Position numbers and translations under genes: made by a program. From Novipirellula sp052161655 (GTDB taxonomy: Bacteria; Planctomycetota; Planctomycetia; Pirellulales; Pirellulaceae): a DNA stretch of 64,000 nt. Within the stretch, counting starts at the first letter, position 1, and each line of letters opens with the position of its first letter. The stretch covers positions 9,300,001 through 9,364,000 of the forward strand of contig NZ_CP197418.1 of NCBI RefSeq assembly GCF_052161655.1, read 5' to 3'. Below, in pieces: positions 29,382 through 38,624 of the stretch. The notes under the pieces were generated by a model, which did no database searches, was not told where the DNA came from, and saw only the letters and a list, made by a program, of their open reading frames with translations.

Positions 29382-29420
29382 AAAAAGAAACGGACCTGAC
29401 ACAATGTCAAGTCCGTTTCT
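29382..29420 (-). terminator. Rho-independent terminator after DUF1559 gene
   Basis: A 15-pair stem (29386-29400 with 29406-29420, one mismatch; AGAAACGGACTTGAC on the minus strand) and a 5-base loop is followed on the minus strand by TTTTT. It lies 28 bases past the stop of the DUF1559 gene, so the lipoprotein and TPR-UnbV genes beyond it would need read-through or their own promoter. Confidence 0.85.
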
Positions 29421-29448
29421 AAACATATCTGGTCGCCTCAAATGGAAA

Positions 29449-30600
29449 TTAAGGAAGCACTGCTGCCGTTTCCTTCGAGTCCTTGGTACCAAGGGCGCCC
29501 CAAACTCCATAGGGACTTTCCATACCTGCATCATTACCGCCTCCGACACAACCAGGCGCCGTTCGGTTTTGATCACCTGAGTCGATCGATGAAGTAATAA
29601 ACGCGACCGCACCATCCGCCATCAATATGTGGCATCCGCCTTGATGACGACTTGCTGCGGTACTAAAGCCAAAGTTGTCGTACCAACCACGACCCACGCC
29701 ATAGCTGTTCGGTGGTCGAATGGTGTGGAAGTTACCATACATCGAGCGTCCGTCCTGCCAGCGACGTCCACGCGAATTACGCATTGTACCTTCCCATAGA
29801 TTGCCACCTGCGTTCAGTGTGAACTGTGGACGAGTGGGATCAATATGTGCGGGAATGTTGTAGCTCTCAGGAGCTGCACATCCATTGCCACCACGATTCA
29901 TCATCGTCGTTGCGATAACTTCATGACGGTTCGAATCCACCACGATTTCGCCGGCTGCAATGGTGTTGGAAGTTCCGTCTAAAATATCTCGAAAACGAGT
30001 GAAGTGACGTGTTCGGAAGACACCACGTGCCCAACGCTCGCCAGCGGCCTCTCCCCATGTGCCATCGCCACTTCCGATGTAAGAACCGTCGTTGATACCA
30101 GCATGATGCTGCTCGAAGTATGCATCGCCTTGACAGGCGTAATAGTTCGTAAAGGCAAAATCAGCGGTCTGTTGCGTCGGGTCACTTGGACAACGGAACG
30201 CAGGCACCTGAGTACGCCAAGGCAAATAATTAGTGTCGTCCGTCTGTCCACCCATCGCAGGATAGGTGCCGTTGGGATTACTGATCTGTTCCCACAGTGC
30301 CTGTTGTTCGACAAACGGCAAAACGCCAACCAACCAACTCAACATCAAGCGATTTGAGGGCCCAGTGCCTTTGCCGTGCGTCCCTCCAGACTGCATTGGC
30401 AACATGTTGTAAGCGGCGTGGTAATTGTGCATACCAAGCCCAAGTTGCTTCACGTTGTTGCTGCAGGACATACGCCGAGCAGCTTCTCGAGCCGCTTGAA
30501 CCGCCGGCAATAACAAGCCGACTAAAACTCCGATGATCGCGATTACGACCAACAGTTCGACCAGGGTAAACCCCGAACGACTGCGTAAGGGACTCTTCAT
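29449..30600 (-). CDS. DUF1559 prepilin-type protein
   Basis: This 383-residue protein starts at ATG 30600 with a GGAG site six to seven bases upstream. A nine-residue basic leader ending in Gly precedes FTLVELLVVIAIIGVLVG and QAAREAARRMSCSNN. Family features include LGLGMHNYHAAYNMLP, FRCPSDP, GGCHILMADGAVAFI and a SPYGVWGALGT ending. It is very similar in plan to the protein at 16991-18100. As pseudopilin-like proteins they should be inserted in the inner membrane and possibly assembled or processed by a prepilin peptidase; none is encoded here. A strong terminator follows. Confidence 0.92.
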   Translation of the reverse strand: MKSPLRSRSGFTLVELLVVIAIIGVLVGLLLPAVQAAREAARRMSCSNNVKQLGLGMHNYHAAYNMLPMQSGGTHGKGTGPSNRLMLSWLVGVLPFVEQQALWEQISNPNGTYPAMGGQTDDTNYLPWRTQVPAFRCPSDPTQQTADFAFTNYYACQGDAYFEQHHAGINDGSYIGSGDGTWGEAAGERWARGVFRTRHFTRFRDILDGTSNTIAAGEIVVDSNRHEVIATTMMNRGGNGCAAPESYNIPAHIDPTRPQFTLNAGGNLWEGTMRNSRGRRWQDGRSMYGNFHTIRPPNSYGVGRGWYDNFGFSTAASRHQGGCHILMADGAVAFITSSIDSGDQNRTAPGCVGGGNDAGMESPYGVWGALGTKDSKETAAVLP

Positions 30601-31165
30601 TGTTGACTCCGAATGGAAAGTAAATCTGTTGGCAAGTATTTAGGAACACAACGCCAAATGAAAAAATGTGGGTGAGTTCGACATTCATTAAGACAAGGAG
30701 CACGCGAGTAACTGGGGCGGCTTAAAACCGCACAAGACTACGTTAACGGCTAAATGAGTCGGCTTACCAAGCTCCTAATTGTGACAAAAAATTAAAACAG
30801 AAACAAGCATATTTTGTCGCTTCCCGCCAAAGAGACGCGGCTTCAATACTTTTTACCCCAATATTTCGCTGTCGACATGGCAAATAAGCGACATTTTACG
30901 GATGCCCCTCTATTGGGAAAATTTCTCAATAGACACAGGGGTTACGTGTCCCAGAAAGACACATTCCGGAATTACGCAACTCGAATTGAGTTATGTGCAA
31001 CTTAGATTGTGTTTTCTCACTTCGTTGCATCTATTTATCCCCTGCTGGCGAATCAATAGAATTGAGCACCAGAGCCTATCAATGCAACTAAGCCCATCTG
31101 CGGACAAGCGTGATCCGAGATCACGCTCACAGACATGTGCGGTCGCGTCGTACAAGATTAAGTAC
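30601..31165. other. Divergent intergenic region, no gene recognised
   Basis: About 565 AT-richer bases lie between a minus-strand DUF1559 gene and a plus-strand operon. The open frame of the next gene extends back to 30902, but those residues (Cys- and aromatic-rich, no signal pattern) look non-coding. Promoters for both directions are expected here; none could be identified with confidence. Confidence 0.45.
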
Positions 31166-31753
31166 ATGCAAAAAAGCTTCAGCCCTGACAAAGCAATCCT
31201 CAGCGAAGAGCACCAAGTAGCTTCTCTCTCCGGAATCAACCGAGTTGCCTTGGTCGCCCTTACGGCTCTTACGCTTGTATCCGCGCTCGTGACACTTGAC
31301 TACCTCAGACACGATCGAGCCAACACTGAAAACCTGAGTATCGCTACGAAGCCTCACGAACAAATCACTGTAGAGGTTTTCGCCAACGACTATCGACTTT
31401 ACTTTCGGTATCCTGGAGATGACCGCGTCAGCGGAACGAACGACGATCGATTTGGAAAGAAGCACCTCTACCTTCCTGCGGGTTCTCAAGTTCACCTACG
31501 ACTAAACAGCCATGACTTTGTCTACACCGTTGAAATTCCCCGTGTCGAAGTCTACGAGATTGCGGCTCCGGACTTAGTATTTGAAGTTGATTTCATCGCC
31601 CCGCGAGAGACGGGGACCTACGATCTATTGAGCAGCCAGATGTGCGGCTACGACCATCCTGATCTTTTGGGAACAATGATTGTGCAAACGGATAATGAAT
31701 TCGAACGCACCATGCAATCTCTTTCGACCACTCCTCTACCACCGACTCTGTAA
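31166..31753 (+). CDS. Cytochrome c oxidase subunit II-like cupredoxin with incomplete CuA site
   Basis: This protein is 195 residues from ATG 31166; ATG 31082 in the same frame is an alternative. One membrane helix (about 27-46) is followed by a COX2-type periplasmic cupredoxin domain: FANDYRLYFRYPGDD, LPAGSQVHLRLNSHDFVYTVEIP and LLSSQMCGYDHPDLLGTM. In true CuA domains the His of the D-V-I-H position and two Cys in C-x3-C bind the dinuclear copper. Here the His is Tyr120 and the first Cys is Ser156; only Cys160, His164 and a displaced Met171 remain. Electron transfer through a normal CuA is therefore unlikely. Its stop overlaps the start of the Sco-UnbV gene (TAATG), so they are co-translated. 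Confidence 0.8.
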   Translation: MQKSFSPDKAILSEEHQVASLSGINRVALVALTALTLVSALVTLDYLRHDRANTENLSIATKPHEQITVEVFANDYRLYFRYPGDDRVSGTNDDRFGKKHLYLPAGSQVHLRLNSHDFVYTVEIPRVEVYEIAAPDLVFEVDFIAPRETGTYDLLSSQMCGYDHPDLLGTMIVQTDNEFERTMQSLSTTPLPPTL

Positions 31754-34284
31754 TGAAAAACAACTTTGCTGTGCGACACGCGTTAACGACGCTGGCGATG
31801 ACACTTCTGACAACGCAGATTGCGGGCTGTCGCCAATCAACGGAACCAGCTCCGCGTGATGACGATGCAAAGTCGCCGACCAGCCAACACGATGACGACA
31901 CTGCAGCAAATGACACACAACCGGAACTAAAAGTCCTTGGCTCTGTGCCGCCGTTCACACTGACAGATCAATCAGGCAAGGAATTTAGCCGCAGCCAACT
32001 CGATGGCAAGATTTGGGTCGCCACGTTTATCTTCACTCGCTGTGGAATGACCTGTCCCGCCCAAACCGCAGCATTCACAGAATTACAGCAGAAGCTAAAA
32101 AACGACAACTCGTGGGGCGTCACTGAACTCGTCTCGTTTACGGTCGACCCTGAGTTTGACACGCCGCACGTGTTGATGCAGTACGGCAAAAAAGCTCGTG
32201 CTGATTTCAAACATTGGCATTTCTTGACTGGCGATCGTGGCGACCTATGGGATTTAAGCAAGGACGGATTTAAGCTTCCGGTCACATCACCTCGCGATGC
32301 AAACACCCTCATCGCACATAGTCAAATGTTTGTCCTTGTTGATGGCAATGCCCAAATACGCGGCTACTACTCTGGAATATCCCCCGAAGCCAACGTCAAA
32401 CTAAAAAAGGATATTCACACGCTACTCGATGCACGCAACCCAGAGTGGAAGGATCGAGTGAACGAAATTGCCGTTCCAGACGACGTCCGCGCACCCGCGT
32501 GGCTTAGCCAACGCGCCAAACAACAAAAAGCAGATGTCGCTGCCTTGGACATCACAAGCAATTTTCAATTCAGCGACGAGTTGAAAGAGAGTGGGATCCA
32601 ATTCAAGGACGAAGTTGTCGAAGATGTGAAGCGACTTTTCAAAGCAGCACACTACGACCACGGCAGCGGAATTGTAGTGGCCGACGTCGACAACGACGGG
32701 CGCCTGGACATCTATTTCGTCAGCCAATTCGGAAGCAATGAACTTTGGCGAAATCAAGGCGAAGGCAAGTTCGAGAATATCACCGAGTCCGCAGGAGTCG
32801 GGATATCCGATGAAGTTTCAGTGGGCGCATCGTTTGCCGACATTGACAACGACGGTAACGCGGACCTGTACCTGACTCGCGTGCGTGCTCCTAACAAATT
32901 ATTTCGGGGCGACGGCCAAGGCCATTTCGAAGACATCTCAGAAGCGGCTGGGGTCGACCATGTCGGACACTCCTCGGGCAGCGTGTTTTTTGACTATGAC
33001 CGTGACGGATTGCTCGACCTGCTGCTAACAAACGTGGGCAAGTACACAACGGAAGAACGAGGTCCTGGGGGATACTATCTCGCGTATCCTGCGGCGTTCA
33101 CCGGCCATTTGCATGAGGATCGGGCCGAAGCAAACATTTTGTTTCACAACCTAGGTGACGGACGCTTCGAAAACGTCAACGAACAACTTGGTTTCAATGA
33201 CGTTAGCTGGACCGGCGACGCCTCGGCGATAGATGCAAACAACGACGGTTGGCCCGATATCTATTTACTAAACATGCAAGGCCACGACGAATACTACGAA
33301 AACGAACAAGGCAAACGATTTGTCAAAAAGAGTCGCGAGCTATTTCCCCGAACAGCCTGGGGCACCATGGGAATCAAGGTGTTTGACTACGATCGTGATG
33401 GCCAACTCGACCTGTACGTGACCGACATGCACACCGACATGGTACATGACTTGAATCCCGATGAAGAAAAGAACAAGATGCGGCGGAACTTGCCGATCAA
33501 AATGCTGGCCACCGATGGAAACCATATCCTGGGTAATGCCTTCTATCGTAAAAAGGACGCGAACCAATTCGAAGAAATCTCGGATGACATCGGTGCTGAA
33601 AATTACTGGCCATGGGGCATCAGCGTTGGCGACTTAAACGCAGACGGTTTCGAGGACGTCTTTATCGCCGCCAGCATGAGCTTTCCTTATCGCTATGGAA
33701 TCAACTCGGTGCTGCTTAACCATCGTGGGCAAAACTTTGTCGATAGCGAGTTTGCCCTCGGTGTCGAACCTCGCAACCAAGGAACTGCTCAACCTTGGAT
33801 GGAACTCGATTGCAGTGGAGCGGACAGTGATAACAAACATTGCCAAGGACTGGGTGGGAAAGTTCTCGTGTGGGGTGCTGCCGGAACTCGCAGCAGTGTT
33901 ATCTTTGACCTGGATGACGATGGCGATCTGGACATAGTCACCAACGACTTTGGAGGAACGCCAATGGTGCTAAAAAGCAACCTTAGCGATCAACACCAAC
34001 TGCATTTCCTGAAGGTCCGCCTCGTCGGCAATGTGTCCAACCGAGACGGAACCGGAGCGATGGTAGAAGTCACGTTTGGCGACCGCAAACTGCTGTCGGT
34101 GCATGACGGCAAATCAGGCTACTTGTCCCAAAGTCGCATGCCGATGTACTTCGGACTTGGCGATTCGAACAGCATCGACAAAATTGAAGTCACTTGGCCA
34201 TCCGGCACACAGCAAATTGTCGAAGGACCAATCGAAACGAACCAGCAAATCACCATCAATGAAAAATCCGAAAACGACAAGTGA
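31753..34284 (+). CDS. Sco1/SenC-FG-GAP-UnbV fusion lipoprotein
   Basis: This is an 843-residue protein. The signal ends in lipobox QIAGC (Cys26). Residues about 60-215 form a Sco1/SenC thioredoxin-like domain with the copper motif C-GMT-C (Cys97, Cys101) in FIFTRCGMTCPAQT and the third ligand His189 in LIAHSQMFVLVD. Known Sco proteins deliver copper to, or reduce, the CuA site of oxidase subunit II. From about 290 to 760 an FG-GAP propeller follows (DVDNDGRLDIYFVSQFG, DYDRDGLLDLLLTNVG). The end is ASPIC/UnbV (NRDGTGAMVEVTFG, VTWPSG). It overlaps the COX2-like gene upstream by one base and the MBL gene downstream by 26. The Sco-UnbV join is the notable point: a copper chaperone tethered to a propeller. 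Confidence 0.92.
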   Translation: MKNNFAVRHALTTLAMTLLTTQIAGCRQSTEPAPRDDDAKSPTSQHDDDTAANDTQPELKVLGSVPPFTLTDQSGKEFSRSQLDGKIWVATFIFTRCGMTCPAQTAAFTELQQKLKNDNSWGVTELVSFTVDPEFDTPHVLMQYGKKARADFKHWHFLTGDRGDLWDLSKDGFKLPVTSPRDANTLIAHSQMFVLVDGNAQIRGYYSGISPEANVKLKKDIHTLLDARNPEWKDRVNEIAVPDDVRAPAWLSQRAKQQKADVAALDITSNFQFSDELKESGIQFKDEVVEDVKRLFKAAHYDHGSGIVVADVDNDGRLDIYFVSQFGSNELWRNQGEGKFENITESAGVGISDEVSVGASFADIDNDGNADLYLTRVRAPNKLFRGDGQGHFEDISEAAGVDHVGHSSGSVFFDYDRDGLLDLLLTNVGKYTTEERGPGGYYLAYPAAFTGHLHEDRAEANILFHNLGDGRFENVNEQLGFNDVSWTGDASAIDANNDGWPDIYLLNMQGHDEYYENEQGKRFVKKSRELFPRTAWGTMGIKVFDYDRDGQLDLYVTDMHTDMVHDLNPDEEKNKMRRNLPIKMLATDGNHILGNAFYRKKDANQFEEISDDIGAENYWPWGISVGDLNADGFEDVFIAASMSFPYRYGINSVLLNHRGQNFVDSEFALGVEPRNQGTAQPWMELDCSGADSDNKHCQGLGGKVLVWGAAGTRSSVIFDLDDDGDLDIVTNDFGGTPMVLKSNLSDQHQLHFLKVRLVGNVSNRDGTGAMVEVTFGDRKLLSVHDGKSGYLSQSRMPMYFGLGDSNSIDKIEVTWPSGTQQIVEGPIETNQQITINEKSENDK

Positions 34285-36037
34285 TGCCGCAGCTTTGCTG
34301 AAAACGAAAACACCAACTCGAGACACGCTAAGCGCACAAGACGCAAAGCATCATGTGAGCGTATTGCTGACAGCCTTGCTTTTTGTTTTCGTCGTTTGCG
34401 GATGCGGGTCTCAAGAGGATGCGGATCTTGCCAAACGGCTTCAGAGACAACGGCTACGAACGGAAATTCAGTCAACACCTGATGCAATAAAGCCCATCGA
34501 CTATCCGTCGACCTGGCTTGGGTCGCGGACAATGACAGTAGCTCCCGGCGTGCACGCGTTTGGCGATTTGCACCCCAGCGCTGCGTTTGCAATTGAATCC
34601 AGTGAAGGAGTCATCCTGATTGACACAGGATTGGATGAAAGCGCGACTCGGTTACGTGAGCTTTTCTTTTCCGTGAAATTGCGACTCGAGGATGTTCGCT
34701 ATGTTTTGCTCACCCATGCTCATTACGACCATGTCTTCGGCACTAACAAAGTTCGCGAAGTTTCCGACGCCGTCGTCTGCGCAGGGGCAGAGGACTACAA
34801 AGTCCTGAGTTCGGCCGATCGATTCGCCCTGTTCTCACTCTTCCCAAAAACGGAGTTCTCGGGCGATCCGATACGAGTGGATCGGCAACTCCGCGACGGC
34901 GACGTAATTGAATCAGGCGACGTTACCGTACGCGTGATCGGTTGCCCTGGACACACTCCGGGAAGCATGTGTTATCTCGTCGAAAAAGAGGGCCAACGGA
35001 TCTTGTTTGCCGGTGACGTGATTGCATCGCTGAATTTCGGCCCAGCCACGTACCCTGTCCATATCTCACCGCGATATCGTGGCAATGCAGTTGCCTATTT
35101 AGAGACCATCAATCGTCTGCTGCAGATGGAACCGCCCGACCTGCTGCTAACCGGGCACCCGCGACAACAAACGAGGTCGGAATCGATTCGAATCGATACA
35201 AAAAAATGGAAAGAACTTCTCGATCCAGCGAAACAGGAACTGCAGATCGCTGTTGACCGTCAAAAAAGTGACGGCCCCGATTTCCTCGATGGAATTCCCA
35301 AACAAATTGCGACGGGACTTTACTATTTTGGAGAACTCGACGGCATCGCAATCTACGTCCTGCAACGCTCCGATCAATTCGTGGTGTTCAACGCACCTGG
35401 GGGCGATAGCTTCGCCGACTTTCTAAAAGCGCAATGCAAAGCCCTGCAGCTCGAGTACCGTGTCCCTGACAAGGTCCTACTAACGTCGAACGCAGAAACG
35501 CATTCCAGCGGCCTCAAACCACTCGCGGGTCTATCGCAAGTAGTGACTCCGCAGCTACCAGTGACGTCAGTCGACTCATCCTCAACGAAAGTCCATCTCT
35601 ACAAGGAAGACTCGAAACAGATTGCCGACGTAGCGATCGATACGTTATCAATTTCTCACTTAGGAGAGCCTGCACTTGCGTTCACTTTTTCTGTTGACAA
35701 AAAACAAGTGCTTGTCACTCCATCGGTGCCACGCAATATCGGACTATGGTGGGTGACGCGAAAAAACGGCAGGGTGAAGCGAAGCTTTATACAACCACAA
35801 ACGCTTGAGTTGAAACGAGAGCTAACCGCATCACCAACACAGGCCGCCGACTACCTCAATTCGCTAGAAAAGCTCAGCGAGATTACGCCCGACGTTTGGC
35901 TCCCAACGCTGCCGCTGACGGGCCAAAACGCCAACCTCTACGACAACGAGTGGTCCAATATCATCGAAGCCAATCGCGATATCACTTTGCAGGCAACACC
36001 TGACTCTCCATCGACAACGACCAGCCCCGCCCAGTGA
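34259..36037 (+). CDS. Metallo-beta-lactamase-fold lipoprotein
   Basis: This protein is 592 residues from ATG 34259, overlapping the previous gene by 26 bases; the frame stays open further upstream inside that gene but without a signal. The signal ends VVCGCG (lipidation at Cys49 most likely). Residues about 90-310 are an MBL hydrolase domain with THAHYDH (His153, His155, Asp157, His158), GCPGHTPGS (His232), FAGD (Asp253) and TGH (His300), a complete dinuclear zinc site. The remaining about 280 residues have no motif I recognise. Substrate is unknown. Tight overlap with the Sco-UnbV and COX2-like genes places it in one transcript. Confidence 0.87.
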   Translation: MKNPKTTSDAAALLKTKTPTRDTLSAQDAKHHVSVLLTALLFVFVVCGCGSQEDADLAKRLQRQRLRTEIQSTPDAIKPIDYPSTWLGSRTMTVAPGVHAFGDLHPSAAFAIESSEGVILIDTGLDESATRLRELFFSVKLRLEDVRYVLLTHAHYDHVFGTNKVREVSDAVVCAGAEDYKVLSSADRFALFSLFPKTEFSGDPIRVDRQLRDGDVIESGDVTVRVIGCPGHTPGSMCYLVEKEGQRILFAGDVIASLNFGPATYPVHISPRYRGNAVAYLETINRLLQMEPPDLLLTGHPRQQTRSESIRIDTKKWKELLDPAKQELQIAVDRQKSDGPDFLDGIPKQIATGLYYFGELDGIAIYVLQRSDQFVVFNAPGGDSFADFLKAQCKALQLEYRVPDKVLLTSNAETHSSGLKPLAGLSQVVTPQLPVTSVDSSSTKVHLYKEDSKQIADVAIDTLSISHLGEPALAFTFSVDKKQVLVTPSVPRNIGLWWVTRKNGRVKRSFIQPQTLELKRELTASPTQAADYLNSLEKLSEITPDVWLPTLPLTGQNANLYDNEWSNIIEANRDITLQATPDSPSTTTSPAQ

Positions 36038-36164
36038 CACGCCCGTCGCTCACAGCACGAAAAAGACCAGAGTGCACAACAATCAATAACGGCGATATTT
36101 GGAGTTGATCGTTTCCACCAACAGCGACTGGATCGCCGGCATGTCGAGTCGATTCCAATTCCCT

Positions 36165-38234
36165 TCATTCCAGTAACGAAACGGGGCGTTGGTCGCGTTG
36201 CCGCAAAAGATCGTCAATCCTTTTCATATCAGGTCCGTCGGATTCCAGCAGTAATCGCGATGAGCGATCTGGCGACTGGAGATCGTCCTCTGAACGCCGC
36301 GGCCATCGTTGTTGCAACCGTTGCGCGGTAACATTCAAATCAGTTGACGCTTGCGATGCGTCGATCGGCTCGTCCTTGAACTCGCCCAACGACCGAATGG
36401 ACCGCCGCGCAATGAAGCGAATGCTGTCGTACGGGTCAACTAACAAATTGGTCAGATACGGTCCCATCCAGTCGGAATCCGATGCGAGTTGGGCTTCCGA
36501 CCACCCCATGTGCCAAGCTGTCAAGGCACGCAGTCCTGCATCACCTTTGAGGGCCCACAGTATCGACGCTGCAACGCTACGTTCCTCTTCGGATAGTTGC
36601 GCCGGTTCGCTCTTGTACCAGGCAACCATATTCTGATCAGCCCATTTAAGCGTTTGATCCAGGTGGCATAAATTGCAGGCGTTGGGACGTCCGGCATCAC
36701 GATCCCCGGCCACGTCTGGGCTGGTGATCGTGTGACTACGAATCGCTTTCATCAATCCGTATGTCGTGTGGGGCATGCGGCAGTTGTAACATCGTGAACC
36801 CGATGAATCAGCCAAATGATGAGTGTGCTGTGCAGCGTAATCAGCAGCCTCATGACACTGAGTACATGCATGATCCGAGTAGGACGCGGCTGAGAGCTGG
36901 TCGTTGGCCCATTCACTCGGCTGACGCGCATCGCTCGACGTTTGGTGCATTGCGTGGCACGACAGGCAACTCATTTCACCTTTCAGATAACACGCAGATT
37001 CAGCCAATCCATTGTATTCGCGGCCCGAAACTCGCACCATTCCGTCGTCCCAATACACGCGTCGCTTCGCTTCCGCATTTCCGCTCGAAAAATTCATACT
37101 GTCCAAGAATTTTTTTAGCGCGTCGCTATCCCTTGTCCACAAATGATGTGTGTCGGCATAGTCGTCTCCTGGCCGAAATCCATGACCATCGACGTTGAGA
37201 TTACGATCGGTCTCGTGATTGGAATGAACCGAATGACATTGACCGCAAACTTGAGTCGACTGAATGTGTGTCAAGTCGGCGGGATTGAGAATGGGATCGA
37301 TTTTTACGCTAGGGTCCGTTTCGCGGCGAAACGCTACATGCTTCTCTGCGGGCCCGTGACAGGCTTCGCACGAAATCCCAAATTCGGCCACTTCGGTGTC
37401 CCAGTAACCTTCCTCCAACTTTCGTTCGCGACGGTTTGTGCTGTGACATTCGCTGCAGCCTGAATTCCAACGACCAAATTCGGAGGAGATTGGCGAATCA
37501 GGTGGTTTTAAGAATGCCGCCGTCCTTGAAATCCATTGTTCCGTTTCGTTGAGATAAACGATCGGCAATTGCGACAACGTTCGCCCCACCGTTGGATACC
37601 AATAGACTTGCATGTGATGTGATCCGGTCGTCATCACGATCGGGACGGCCGCTCGCGTTTCTGGAGTCGGCGGAAAGTCCGGGTCGTTCATTTCCACCCA
37701 ACAGAGACCGTCCTTTTTCCAAAGCCGATAAGTGCGACCTCTGGCCTCAACGACTTGGCCGTCAAACTTGCCGATCACGGCGTCCGGAGTGGCCAACTGG
37801 GTCATCGTTCGGTGATAGGAATGGTGCCAACTATCATGCTGTAGGTTGTGACATTCGCTGCAAGACCCAGAGCCGATATAGCCCTCTGAGCTTGTTTCGG
37901 ACGGATGAAACCTCGCCAATGACGCCAGCTTGATGATTGCCTCAGACGGAGCCGATTGCGTTGCTGGGGGATTGCTTTCGTTCTGCTTAACGCTCGGATT
38001 TGTCTCATCATTGGCTAACCGCTGTGGCTGCACTGGCCAAATCATTGCCATGAGTAGCCCCAGCCCGGTCGACACTGCGAAACTCAAGCCAGAGAGAACG
38101 CGATCACGCTTGTAAATCCAGACTGCACAAGCCAAGCCGACGCCGATAATCGCGAATGCGAGAAACCAATAGAGGGCGGGACCGACCAACATCGCTTTAC
38201 CGTGGATTGAGCAAACCAAACTCAGTGCCCTCAT
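36165..38234 (-). CDS. Multihaem c-type cytochrome with HEAT-like C terminus
   Basis: This is a 689-residue protein; ATG 38192 (residue 15) is an alternative start. Two hydrophobic helices lie at about 17-40 and 48-66, followed by a periplasmic domain with seven C-x2-CH haem sites at Cys125, 260, 289, 330, 423, 457 and 520. An eighth, CYNCRMPHTTYG at Cys482, has Arg486 where the haem-ligand His should be, a single-base difference (CGC for CAC). The region resembles cytochrome c554/multihaem families used in periplasmic electron transfer. The last 150 residues contain HEAT-like helices (VDPYDSIRFIARRSIRSLG). It converges with the MBL gene, 127 bases apart, beside the COX2-like/Sco operon. Confidence 0.9.
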   Translation of the reverse strand: MRALSLVCSIHGKAMLVGPALYWFLAFAIIGVGLACAVWIYKRDRVLSGLSFAVSTGLGLLMAMIWPVQPQRLANDETNPSVKQNESNPPATQSAPSEAIIKLASLARFHPSETSSEGYIGSGSCSECHNLQHDSWHHSYHRTMTQLATPDAVIGKFDGQVVEARGRTYRLWKKDGLCWVEMNDPDFPPTPETRAAVPIVMTTGSHHMQVYWYPTVGRTLSQLPIVYLNETEQWISRTAAFLKPPDSPISSEFGRWNSGCSECHSTNRRERKLEEGYWDTEVAEFGISCEACHGPAEKHVAFRRETDPSVKIDPILNPADLTHIQSTQVCGQCHSVHSNHETDRNLNVDGHGFRPGDDYADTHHLWTRDSDALKKFLDSMNFSSGNAEAKRRVYWDDGMVRVSGREYNGLAESACYLKGEMSCLSCHAMHQTSSDARQPSEWANDQLSAASYSDHACTQCHEAADYAAQHTHHLADSSGSRCYNCRMPHTTYGLMKAIRSHTITSPDVAGDRDAGRPNACNLCHLDQTLKWADQNMVAWYKSEPAQLSEEERSVAASILWALKGDAGLRALTAWHMGWSEAQLASDSDWMGPYLTNLLVDPYDSIRFIARRSIRSLGEFKDEPIDASQASTDLNVTAQRLQQRWPRRSEDDLQSPDRSSRLLLESDGPDMKRIDDLLRQRDQRPVSLLE

Positions 38235-38624
38235 GGGAACCGCTGCAAAGAAAGCGGACGAATCGAAGGGAACGGACGGATCGCATTACTTTGAAGTCGG
38301 GAGCCAAGTATATCGAGAGCTGAGTATACTGTCGACTAACAAGGAATCGATCACCGCTATTTCTTGCGAACGCTTTGCTTTGAATCGGCTAACAACAACC
38401 GCCACCCGGCGTGCGTGAGAGATGCTCCATGTCAAAACGGATGACCGCGTGCTCGGCGTGCATGTCTTTATTATTTCGCTGACGGGTCTGGGGGTAGCTG
38501 CCCAACAGACACAGCGTCGGTTACCAAGATGGGTTGCAACATCATCCGGATGTGGAAATGTCAGACGACGCACTGACTTCTTCATCAATCAGCCTCACGA
38601 CCAGATACCGCATCGCCTGCTGGT
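38235..38624. other. Intergenic region, no gene recognised
   Basis: About 390 bases lie between two minus-strand genes, with only short open frames and no repeat. It should hold the promoter of the multihaem cytochrome gene. Confidence 0.4.

Noticed and set aside
29310..29615. N-terminal extension of the small lipoprotein frame
   Set aside because: It would run through a terminator hairpin and overlap the DUF1559 gene, and would bury the signal peptide; the internal ATG at 29309 gives a proper lipoprotein signal.
30902..31165. Long N-terminal extension of the COX2-like protein
   Set aside because: The added residues are Cys- and aromatic-rich without signal features, and a normal short leader plus helix starts at 31166 (or 31082).
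31166..38234. A standard cytochrome oxidase operon
   Set aside because: No subunit I or III, no haem synthase, and the CuA site is incomplete; only subunit II-like and Sco-like parts are present.
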